In this document: piece by piece, positions 9,720 through 18,868 of the stretch
Layout of the letters: each line of letters begins with the position of its first letter
How positions within the stretch are numbered: the stretch's first letter is position 1
NCBI GenBank assembly: GCA_910589415.1
Contig: OU342631.1
Coordinates: 6,014,001 to 6,078,000 of the forward strand
Length of the DNA: 64,000 nucleotides
Reading direction: 5' to 3'
DNA from: Malachius bipustulatus
Taxonomy: Eukaryota > Arthropoda > Insecta > Coleoptera > Melyridae
Translations under genes and position numbers: made by a program
Notes under the pieces: generated by a model
What the model was told of the DNA's origin: nothing
Databases searched by the model: none
Seen by the model: the letters and a program-made list of their open reading frames with translations, nothing else

Positions 9720-10140
9720 GTAACATCAAGAATAAGGCGATATATCCTGGTATATTTTGGTGAGGTTTATTAATTTTTGGTTATTGTTTTTAAAATTGTT
9801 AGGAGTTACTACGGGTCCAGTCTGGTTCGGTGAATGCTGGATTTTCCAGAGGAAGGCCACATTTATCTGTCCCGGGCTGGATAATCACAACGAACCTTTT
9901 GGTGAAGTTTGGTTTTGGTTTGATACTTTGGAAATTTTAGACGATCACTTTTCAAAATTTAAAATTTATTTTCTTTCGACATTTAGAATATTTGGGTGGG
10001 GCATTCGAAATTTGATATGTCCTACTCGACAGGCCAATGTGGCTAATGTTACAAATTTGCCTAGTCACATTGAGATCTGTCAATAGCCACCTCCTTTTCG
10101 GGGTTAAGGTAAGTGAATTATTTTTTTATTATTCAACTGT
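9720..10140 (+). repeat. Dispersed repeat, copy 1 (pair with 23.93-24.33 kb)
   Basis: Shares ordered blocks with 23930-24330: GTTACTA-GGG-CC, a TTTTCAAAATTT segment, GGGCA / GGACATT, then TGTCCT-CTCGACAG-CCAA, then TTGAGATCTGTCA-TGGCCA-like text, and finally AAGGTAAGTGAAT. The 109-codon frame at 9757-10086 is not conserved in the second copy, so I do not call it a gene. Both copies end at the same strong splice-donor-like AAGGTAAGT. It could be the leader/LTR region of an unidentified retroelement or an exon duplicated with its donor site. Confidence 0.7.
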
Positions 10141-10725
10141 TTGAGTGGGAGTAAGCGAGGGGGAGGAAGGCTCCAATGTGTTGTATCAGGGTGGACGTTT
10201 CACCAATAATATTTACAATTATTATCAACGTTTCGGAAATTTCAACAAAAAAAAATTCTCTGTTAGCTTAAAGTTCAAAGCTTCAGGGTTGACGTCTGCA
10301 AGCAACAACTGAGATATGGAGAGAGAAATATAAAATATGATGGTTAATTCAGATATTTGACGATATTCACATGGTTTATTTTTGTTCTCTTATTTCGAAA
10401 TTTCTAATTAAATGGAGAATTCGAGATTCATATGTAGGATATGTTCATATGTTTTTCAATATCCTTTAAGCCCACCCCCTCTTTTTGAACATCTATAGTT
10501 GTGATTGACTCTAACTGGTGATTTTCCTTTTATTATTTCACAGACTGAGCTGTAATTACAACTCAGTCAATTATTGACTTCTAGGATTGAACGTGCGTCT
10601 ATTAACTTGCGGCATGAGGGATTTGCGTTTATATTACCTGAAATCAGCAGGATAATGCAAGTTTCAACAGAAAAAAAATTATTAATTATTAAAGATACAT
10701 CCTAAATTTCAACTAATTTATTAAC
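10141..10725. other. No gene seen; small hairpin at 10543-10568
   Basis: Mostly AT-rich. An imperfect inverted repeat, GACTGAGCTGTAATTACAACTCAGTC, split here as GACTGAG / CTCAGTC around TGTAATTACA, lies near 10543. A 40-codon open stretch after a CTTCTAG acceptor-like site (about 10585-10690) matches nothing I know. Confidence 0.35.
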
Positions 10726-10757
10726 ATGCCAAAATTAGTCGACGTGGACTGGCGACG
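10726..10757 (+). CDS. Possible COMM-domain (COMMD9-like) exon fragment
   Basis: ATG CCA AAA TTA GTC GAC GTG GAC TGG CGA CG reads MPKLVDVDWR and is followed by a consensus 5' splice site GTATGT at 10758. The string matches the conserved core of COMM domains (COMMD9 proteins have LPRLVDLDWRVD there; recalled family knowledge). COMMD proteins work in the CCDC22/CCDC93-retriever endosomal sorting complex. In-frame TAA lies 12 bases upstream and no AG acceptor occurs close by, so the left boundary is unclear. I found no neighbouring COMMD exon. It may be a genuine small exon, a pseudogene relic or chance. Confidence 0.3.
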
Positions 10758-10763
10758 GTATGT

Positions 10764-12125
10764 ATAGCGTTCAATAATAATTAGGTATTCTGTTTTCTAT
10801 TTTATTTCATTTGAATGTAAAATTCCATTATATTATTAACGATACCCCGTAAAATCATAATTTTTTGCTGTTTCAACCGACGTGTCAACTGATAATAATG
10901 CAAAAACTATTCCATAGGTACTATAGTAATAATAATACATGTCTTCCATGCGAATCGATTATATGTTCTCATCATACTTCATAATTATTACGAACAATTA
11001 AAAAAGTCATTAAAAGTAAAGTAAATTAACTACACGAAATCGGAAAAAATCGATAAGAAAACCATACATTTAGAATACTCATTGATACGTTACCCAACTC
11101 TCCTTAGATTTAATTAAATCATCGTATAACATTAGTTTTTTTTTTTTTTTTTGAAAGATCAAACTTGTCCCAAGACGACTTTTATTAGTTTATAATCTTC
11201 TCTTGAAACACGCGAAATAAAAAAAAACATTACTTTTTTTTTACTTTTCACTTACGTAAATATTATTAACTTATAGAAGTTTGATTAACATGTTTTTTTA
11301 TTCCGGTTCCATGTTTATTAGCCTCAGCTTCACTTCATCACATGAAGACAACTGCTGTGTTATAAAATTGAATATTTTGTTGTACAACAACTAATTATTG
11401 TCAGGTACTTAAATTAATTACAGTAATTAACTGCAAATTTTTTAACAATGCATTTCTTAAAAACCAATAGTTACTCAACATGCCTACTAATATCTATATA
11501 CCTAATAATACGTATGTAGTTTGTGGGAGAGTGGGAATGATCATGAAACTATTATACAATGCATTTTTTGCATCATTAAATTATAAGTAACAGCTAAAGT
11601 ATTATTAATACGGAAGAAAGGAAATAATACAGAAAAGTGATGACGAGTTAATAAAAAATGACCATTCTCTTATTATTCTTTTCAGTTTAATTTAAAATTG
11701 TAATTTAATTGGAGAAAAACGTGTAGTATAATTTCTACATAAAAACAATTAATTGGTATTAAAATGAACAATCAAAAATTATGGACGCTGTATAATTGAA
11801 ATTACATTTTTGTCATGCTTTTGCATTTTTGAATTTATAGTGATTTTCCGTAAAGTTGTAAATTTATACTTAGCAATTCAAATTTCATAACTAATTCTGG
11901 TTAAAATTGCCAATTGTATCGAGATTAGTGAGATTACTATATATTTTGATAACCTGTTTTATAATAATTTAAGAAATATGGAAATATACACATACCTACT
12001 TGCAATTATTATTATTATTGTATTCAAACACCTGCGTTTTAAAAAAATATAGGTGATGATCAGTTTTAGACAAAAATTTGATAATACAGCTCATTATATA
12101 GGGTCAGTACAATTTTTAGGTCGCC
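10764..12125. other. No gene seen; AT-rich
   Basis: Very AT-rich, with homopolymers (a run of T near 11140) and ATTATT microsatellites near 12010. No open frame of interest and no repeat partner found in the window. Confidence 0.4.
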
Positions 12126-12129
12126 TATA

Positions 12130-12857
12130 CAGGGTGTTACTTAAGGGTATGTACTAAATTCAGGGACGCATTTCTGTGTCCTAAGATATGTGGTTTCCAA
12201 GATATAGATTGTTGTCACCCTCAACACATTATTGCAAAGAAAATGTACGCCACTTACTTTTTTTAAATTTTGACATTTTTTTCAGATTAGGTAAGTAGCT
12301 AGAAATACAATTTTTTGTCTCTTAAATTGTTTTCCTATCTTACTTCTTTTTCGAGAAAAAAATAAAAGCCGCTTCAAAGCATGTCTAAAAACTTGATAAT
12401 ATTAAAATCTTTAAAATTATAAACAATTTTTCGAATGCCTTGAAGCGTCTATTATTTATTTAGGAGATAGAAGATATGAAAAAAAATCAAAAGACATAAA
12501 AGTTGTATTCTTCGTTGCAAAATCTGAAACAAATATCAAAGTTTTAAAAAATCTGCGGTGTACATTTTTCGTTGCAATAATATTGGTGAGGGTGACCCCT
12601 GGACGCCACTGGATTTGATAATTTTAATCTACTTGGGGCTAAAGGGCCGCTTTGATAATTATACTAACGCTGCCAAATTTCAACAATGTCGGCAAAAGAA
12701 TGTTTGAGGTATTAATTAAAAACCGAATTAAACAATAAACTTCAACACCCCTATCTAGAAAACCAGTCATATTAGTTATATGAACTTTTCGACTTGAAAT
12801 TGATTCAGGAATGCGCCCTAAATTTAGTGGGTACAAACCTTTAATAAGTACACCCTA
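12130..12857. mobile_element. Foldback MITE 1 (TA-flanked, CAGGGTGT ends)
   Basis: The two halves are imperfect inverted copies. Left end CAGGGTGTTACTTA pairs with right end TAAGTACACCCTA, and inner blocks also pair: TCACCCTCA-ACA-TATTGCAA near 12215 with its complement near 12590, and AAGCCGCTTCAAAGCAT near 12367 with its complement near 12440. TA flanks both ends, as for Tc1/mariner-superfamily insertions. The right arm carries about 150-170 extra bases (roughly 12597-12765) that begin with GGACGCCACTGGATTT, another repeat terminus. No coding capacity. Confidence 0.8.
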
Positions 12858-12879
12858 TATAGAAGAAAGAACTACATTA

Positions 12880-13169
12880 TTTCAGCCCTTGTGCATGTGC
12901 CTATTTTAACTTTTTATGTATATTATCCTATGGTACAGAAACATTTCTATTATTTTATTTTTCGTATTTAGGGACGCGCTAAGAAATGTAAATTTTTTTC
13001 ATATTTTTAATCACGCTGTATAAACATTTCATATAAGTACACCACAGGATAGTACATAAAAAGTGAACAAAGAGACACTTAAGCCGTTTTCCAATATTCG
13101 AAGCGATTTCCATTGTAGTAGGTATACTGCCTTGAAATTAAAATTGCCATTTCCACTAGTTTATAACTC
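12880..13169. repeat. Palindromic repeat related to the 17.2-kb MITE (left part)
   Basis: Resembles 17240-17470: TTAACTTTT-ATGTA-TAT-CT-TGGTACAGA, then CAC-GTATA-A-ATT-CAT, then AAGTGAA-A-AG, then AAGCCGTTTTCC-ATATT, then AAAATTGCCATTT. It is itself an inverted repeat around about 13010. The non-LTR element at 13170-14385 interrupts it; the right part resumes at 14386. Confidence 0.65.
13157..13169. repeat. 13-bp target-site duplication, left copy
   Basis: TAGTTTATAACTC occurs here and exactly again at 14386-14398, flanking the non-LTR insertion. Confidence 0.9.
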
Positions 13170-14385
13170 CCCGTGCGGTTGAGTACCCATCGGGCGCGTC
13201 CCCAGGTGGCGGATAGGGGGAAGGCCTTACAATGAGCGTAAGTGAGTAAGGTTAGCAGTGGCGATAAAGCTCGTCGGAGGTAAAATTCTAGACTGGTAGC
13301 TCAAAACCCTGCCGCGGACCACCTCCCCTAACCTGGTTGTCGTGTCGTGACTTAAGGTCTGCACTAGGGGAAACGGCGCCAGAGATGTCCGACTGTGGAC
13401 TATCTGATATACCGTATCATCTGTTGTCGTGGTCACGTTCCGCGCACAGAGAGATGCGGGGGTCTCGGCTTAATCGCCGGAACCAAGAGGAGACAACCTT
13501 ACTAAAAAAAACCTAAATCCTAAGGCGGGGGTCCAGGCTGATGGGATGCGTGACTGGATAGAAGACCAGCCCTACTGTATTCAACCTTGGGGCACCAGGG
13601 GGCACCCCACTGTATCAATCCCCCCACCTTTGCATGCGGGGCTCTGCATAGGTGGAACACCCTTCCCTAGCTACTCGTGGGATTAACCATAGTAAGAAAC
13701 AAAAAACCAAGAAATTGCGGGACATCACCGCGATACAGACTGCTGACCGAGCGGGGCTTGTCACCCGTCAAGACAGTCGGCAATCTAAACAATCCTTGTG
13801 CTCGAGACCACCTCGAACGCAAGAAGAATGCCCACTCATTGGCAAGAAAAGGAGCATCGACACCCTTCATAGGACCAGAACCATTCTGTGGCTTCGAAGA
13901 TACTTTCTTCAAGCAGAATTCCAAAAGGAAGAAGAAAACTGAGAGAAACTCATTGGAGGAACCTCTCGGGGTTGAGTCAATCCAAAGAACTTCTCGGGAA
14001 TTTTAACCGAGAGAATTAACAGAACACTGACGGGATTCCTAACGAGACATTGCAAGCTCGAGGAACACCTGAGGAAGTTAGGCATAGAAGAAAATGGCGT
14101 CTGCAGATTCTGCGGGAAAGGAGACGAGACACCACGTCACCTGCTGCTCAACTGCGATGCGATAGAACTCAAAAGAAGTAATGTTCTGGGCCATCACCAG
14201 CTAGGGGCAGGGAACTTACCCGACCTTGATCCTCTCAAAATCCTGAAGTTTCTCAAGGAAACGGACTTGGAGAGGGTGCTTCACTAAAGGGATTCCACAC
14301 CAGGCGAAGCACAGTAGAGGGGATACAATAGATCTTTTAGGTCGCAGTAACTTAATCACCCTCAAAAATACAAATACAAATACAA
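13170..14385 (+). mobile_element. Internally deleted non-LTR retrotransposon (I/R1-like), 1216 bp
   Basis: A GC-rich island in AT-rich DNA bounded by a perfect 13-bp duplication. The 5' end (GTGCGGTTGAGTACCCATCG, then CCCAGGTGGCGGATAGGGGG) looks like a 5' untranslated region of insect I/R1-type elements. The 3' end carries the end of the RNase H/zinc-knuckle frame and a (CAAATA)n tail. About 3-4 kb of coding sequence (endonuclease and reverse transcriptase) is absent, so this copy must have been mobilised in trans. It inserted into an older MITE-like repeat. Confidence 0.85.
13830..14287 (+). pseudogene. RNase H / CCHC C-terminal remnant of non-LTR ORF2
   Basis: Two frames together show the end of a non-LTR ORF2. 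First LARKGASTPFIGPEPFCG (around 13840-13895), typical of the end of RNase H. Then, after a frame change, an open stretch 13976-14287 with LTGFLTRHCKLEEHLRKLGI and C-x2-C-x-H-x-C (codons at 14102, 14111, 14138 and 14153), ending LERVLH and TAA. Residue order fits I/R1/LOA-type elements. Upstream frames (from 13652/13677) may be ORF1-derived. Not functional. Confidence 0.8.
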
Positions 14386-14590
14386 TAGTTTATAACTCTT
14401 AAAATTCTCAATTTAAATGCCAACTACTGTAAAAACCAATCTTATTGTTTCTTTTCTGACAATCAAAAAATGTAATAACATAGGAGCATGAGATTTAAAA
14501 ATACACAGCTTAAATTTTTTTCATATTTTTGGGACACTGTACATTTTGAATATAATTTTTGAAATGTCTGTATCTTTTAAAAACAAAATT
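14386..14590. repeat. Right part of interrupted repeat, with TSD copy
   Basis: Starts with the second TAGTTTATAACTC (14386-14398). It then contains ACTGTAAAAACC-ATCTTATT-TTTCTTTTCTGA, which recurs in a related form near 35947-35985. Non-coding. Confidence 0.6.
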
Positions 14591-14644
14591 TTCTTAAAGT
14601 CGAGAGACATAGCCATAATCGTCCGTCCCGTATACCGTTGAAGA

Positions 14645-15648
14645 ACCCTGTATAGTACTCGTAGCATAAGTTGAAGGACGTGTAGATGAAGCTAAAATAT
14701 TAAGAAAATTTAAATTTTTTTTTCCGAGAATGTTATTAAGCCGAGATACAGGGTGCTTAAGTGTCGAAATAAATAACTGGTTTTTATTGTACACAGCCAT
14801 ACGATATTTATTTATTTATTGTAGGTATGTTTCTTACGTAGTGAGTAGACCAATAATTCTTCATTTTTGTGTACAGCTTTTCTATTCATTCCCACACATA
14901 TTTGGAAAAATTCTGGGTACAACCGAAGCACCCAGTGGCCTTGAATCCAGGGTCACAGGTCACCTTTTTCCCATAAAAAAATTTTGTACTTATTTTTTTA
15001 TTTTTTTATTGTTTTTTTTTTTGGAACGCCATATCGAATTGTTATAAGAAAGTCATTCTAATAAAATGTTGATAGGTGGCACCGTTTTCCATAAAAATTC
15101 AAATGTAGCCATTCAACTTTTTTTTTATAATTTTCATTTCATAGTCTAAGATAGGCCGATAAAGCTAAAATATGAAAAAAATTCAAATAAATTGTTTTTC
15201 TAAAATGTTTTTCAATCGAGAAATAGGGTGTTTAAGTGTCATTTACAAAACAGGTTTTTAAACAAACTGTATCTCGGTTGAAAACACTTTTGAAAAAAAT
15301 ATTATTTGAACATTCTTTATGTTTTAGCTTTATCTGCAGGCTAATTTATATAATTTATGGTAATTACCTTACCTTACACAATTAAATAAAAATATGGAAA
15401 ATAAAAAAAATGTTAAGAACGTTACATTTGAATCTTTATCGGAAACGATGCGTCCTATCGAAATTTTATAAGTACTATGGCTTTTTTATAACAATTTAGT
15501 CTGGCATTCAGGAAAAACAATAAAAATTTCAAGAAAATAGTTCAGACATTTTTTACGAGACAAAAGCTATGTAGGTATTTAAATTTTCCTAATATTTTAG
15601 CTTTATCTACACGTCCTCCAACTTATGGTACTATAAAACACCTTGTAT
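14645..15648. repeat. Nested inverted-repeat cluster (1 kb)
   Basis: Outer arms: ACCCTGTATAGTACT-ATAAGTTG-AGGACGTGTAGAT-AAGCTAAAATATTA (from 14645) pairs with its complement ending at 15648. Inner arms: a GATAAAGCTAAAATAT block from 15160 pairs with a complement ending near 15350, around a centre near 15250. Blocks share AAGCTAAAAYAT and ACCGAGATACAGGGTG-TTAAGTG phrases, so this is a cluster of related foldback units. The 105-codon frame at 14730-15047 is incidental. Confidence 0.7.
14793..14817 (-). repeat. Possible retroelement 3' tail fragment
   Basis: CAGCCATACGATATTTATTT followed by TATTTATTG closely matches the 3' terminus of the element at 32.04 kb (CAGCCGTACGATATTTATTT). No coding remnant follows it here. 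Confidence 0.4.
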
Positions 15649-15649
15649 A

Positions 15650-17178
15650 TAAATATTAATATAAAATGTCATCATTTGTAACCTGTCAAAGTTTCGCTTA
15701 TATAGAGCTTAGAATCGCCCTTTATAAAATATGTTTCTTATAATGAATTGATAAGAAATCATCCCTTACAGCTTGCCGATAAGTACTATTAAAACCATTG
15801 TGGAAACCCAAAAGTGTTCTGAGGTTGTGTTAAAAAATAATAAATGGATTAACGGGGCCTCTTTCACGAAAATATGTCACTTTCTCTAATGCACCTGTAA
15901 TTATTTGTTGATGGCACAATGCGATGAATAAACAAAGGTCGAGTCCGCTTTGTTTTCAAGTAGAATTTTCTCGTCTTGTCTTATCTCAATTGTTTCGAAA
16001 ATAGGAAGTGAAAAATAAGACAAAATTACACGAAAAATTACAAAAAGACCAAATTATTCAAAAGAAAATATTTTTTTGAAACTCCCTAACTGAAAAGTTG
16101 AAGGAGAAATAATTCCTGCTATTATACCCATTGGAGGTTTGAGTTGTTAAATTTATTTTTGACAAGAAGTTTTCCTATACTTTTTACTGAATTTTTCATA
16201 CTTTCACATTATATATTTTATGTAAATTAATATTATTATGGTAGCTACATTGACTTTATAATTGTAAATGTAAATGTAAAATAATAATTATACATGCAAT
16301 TTCCGATAGTTATTAACTGCTGTCTCTTTTCTCTTACGAGAAGACGATCGTGAGTTGAGTAGGTATTGAAGCTTGAAGCTTGAACTTTGAAGCACGATTA
16401 CTCGAACACCGCTCGACCAGCCTTTCCCTCTTCTTCGCGCTTCTATCGATTTATATTTTTAATATTCCCGATCAGCAACCAGTTTTTCAAGTCATATTTT
16501 TGAATAATTGTAATACACATATCAATTTTTTTTCGTTTTAAAATTATTACCTACCTACTTCTTTATTTGTACTTACGAACTCCAAAGTGCCCCATAACTA
16601 CATACTAATTCGATACAGAATACGAATAGGTTCCTTGATCCAAAATACGATATTGAGTTCAACATGGCATAAAATTTATCGAAAAAAATATTTTGTCAAT
16701 AATAGTCAACAATAAGACAATAAAGTGAAGGCGCCACAAAATTCATAGCTAATTGTTGTCCCTTATATGCAATTTCCAAGAACGTCTTAGTGTCTGCATG
16801 GTAATAAATTTTAAGCATATTGAATGAACAGCTCTGGAATACTTTAACAAAAAATTAACGTTCAAAGAACCCAATAAAGAAGACAGATTCAACAAAAAAT
16901 TAACGTCATTCGCAAGTGAAGAACAAATTTTTATTCTATTCTGACAGAAAAGTATCACGTCCATTACCAATATTACCTACTCCTTGCAAACAAAAATACA
17001 TTTATGTCGAATTGTTAAAGTTTCAAAAATTTATAAAATCACAATAATAATTTTGTTAGTTGGTACCTAAGGTTATAAAATATGCAATTCGTTTTGGCAA
17101 TAGGCAAAAACTTCACACAATTCTACAAATCTGTAAAATCCACAATGTGTTTGAGATACAGTGTGTAACAGCCAAAAA
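15650..17178. other. No gene seen; AT-rich
   Basis: Mostly AT-rich. A slightly GC-richer patch (16330-16450, with GAAGCTTGAAGCTTGAACTT and CTCTTCTTCGCGC) could be regulatory but no gene follows. A direct repeat of CAACAAAAAATTAACG occurs near 16845-16905. The 73-codon minus frame at 16749-16970 covers that repeat and is not convincing. Confidence 0.35.
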
Positions 17179-17563
17179 TGGAATAAATTCGATAATAAAT
17201 AAATGCGGACGTGTAAATAAATATATATCGGTAAACGGTTTACATGTCCTTGTCTTAACTTTTCATGTACTACTCTGTGGTACAGACATAGGTATTTTTT
17301 TTTTAATTCTATTTTTTTTAATTAAATCGCCGATCTTTCATCACTTTGTATAGATATTCCATCCACATAAGGGGATACTAAGTGAAAAGTTAAGATAGGG
17401 ACCAGTAAGCCGTTTTCCGATATTTTGACCCGTTTTCGATCCAAGCTGCTTTTAAAATTGCCATTTTCATTGCGAAAAAAATGCGCAACAAAAAATACTA
17501 ATCGACGTGTCCGAGCGTTTTTCTCAAACACGTCCGCATTTATTTATTATCGAATTTATTCCA
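17179..17563. mobile_element. MITE with perfect 36-bp terminal inverted repeats
   Basis: The 36 bases at 17179-17214 (beginning TGGAATAAATTCGATAATAA and ending GCGGACGTGT) are the exact reverse complement of 17528-17563. Inner arms pair as well (GTCTTAACTTTTCA near 17253 with TGAAAAGTTAAGAT near 17381). Total 385 bp, no coding potential. No clear target duplication, so superfamily unassigned. A relative of its interior lies at 12880-13169. Confidence 0.88.
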
Positions 17564-17636
17564 TGTGACTCATCTCAATGACTCAAAAAAATATTTTCTT
17601 TCTATAAAATAATAATAAGTTTGAATTATTACATAA

Positions 17637-18868
17637 AAAATATGATGGAACATTAAAAAAATTGAATACAAAACGAGAGTAAATAGTTAAGTACCTACCT
17701 ACCTAATTTTGTGTAATTTTTATCCTATTACATACTGTGATTTTGATTTTTTTCGGATATTTTGCGAGGTGTATTTTCAAGAGGCCAGGGTTTTTGAGAA
17801 CACTATTGCGCGTATCTGGTGCGCAAAATTGAGCTTTGGCCCTTAAGAATGAGAAGTTTTTTTAAAAACTCATTCGTAAAGCACCATAATTTCGCGCTCG
17901 AGATGCATACAACATTTTTTTGACAGCTTTATTGAAACAAGCGAAAAAACCGAATAAAAATCATACAAACGACGCAATGAAATTTTTAATTTAGTTTCCA
18001 GTTGATTGTTGTTTTGTTGCTACGGGGAAGCAAATACAAGGCACGAAATATGATGGAACATTAAAAAAATTTAATACAAAACGAGAGTAAATAGTTAGGT
18101 ACCTACCTACCTAATTTTGTGTAATTTTTATCCTATTACATACTGTGATTTTGATTTTTTTCGGATATTTTGCGAGGTGTATTTTCAAGAGGCCAGGGTT
18201 TTTGAGAACACAATTGCGCGTATCTAGTGCGTAAAATTGAGCTTTGGCCCTTAAGAATGAGAAGTTTTTTAAAAGCTCATTCGTAACGCACCATAATTTC
18301 GCACTCGAGATGCATACAACATTTTTTTGAGAGCTTTATTGAAACAAGCGAAAAAACCGAATAAAAATCATACAAACGACGCAATGAAATTTTTAATTTA
18401 GTTTCCAGTTGATTGTTGTTTTGTTGCTACGGGGAAGCAAATACAAGGCACGAAATATGATGGAACATTAAAAAAATTGAATACAAAACGAGAGTAAATA
18501 GTTAAGTACCTACCTACCTAATTTTGTGTACTTTTTATCCTATTACATACTGTGATTTTGATTTTTTTCGGATATTTTGCGAGGTGTATTTTCAAGAGGC
18601 CAGGGTTTTTGAGAACACTATTGCGCGTATCTGGTGCGCAAAATTGAGCTTTGGCCCTTAAGAATGAGAAGTTCATTCAACAAAAGCTCATTCGTAAAGC
18701 ACCATAATTTCGCGCTCGAGATGCATACAACATTTTTTTGACAGCTTTATTGAAACAAGCGAAAAAACCGAATAAAAATCATACAAACGACGCAATGAAA
18801 TTTTTAATTTAGTTTCCAGTTGATTGTTGTTTTGTTGCTACGGGGAAGCAAATACAAGGCACGAAATA
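17637..18868 (+). repeat. Tandem array, three units of about 408 bp
   Basis: Three head-to-tail units begin AAATATGATGGAACATT near 17637, 18045 and 18452 and end GAAGCAAATACAAGGCACG. Landmarks give periods of 408 and 407 bp; units look roughly 97% alike. Each holds AAGTACCTACCTACCTAATT, CAAGAGGCCAGGGTTTTTGA and AATGAGAAG...CTCATTCGT, which can form a small hairpin. Unit 3 differs at the hairpin loop. The array ends sharply at GTTGTCGCC (18869). No frame is open across units. Confidence 0.93.

Noticed and set aside
9757..10086. 109-codon plus frame
   Set aside because: Sits in the diverged dispersed repeat, and the homologous copy at 23.9-24.3 kb does not preserve the frame.
13667..13924. 85-codon minus frame
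   Set aside because: Opposite strand of the internally deleted non-LTR element, with no motif.
17637..18868. CRISPR-like or centromeric satellite interpretation of the 408-bp array
   Set aside because: Units are long, contiguous and without spacers, and three copies are too few to call a satellite from this window alone.
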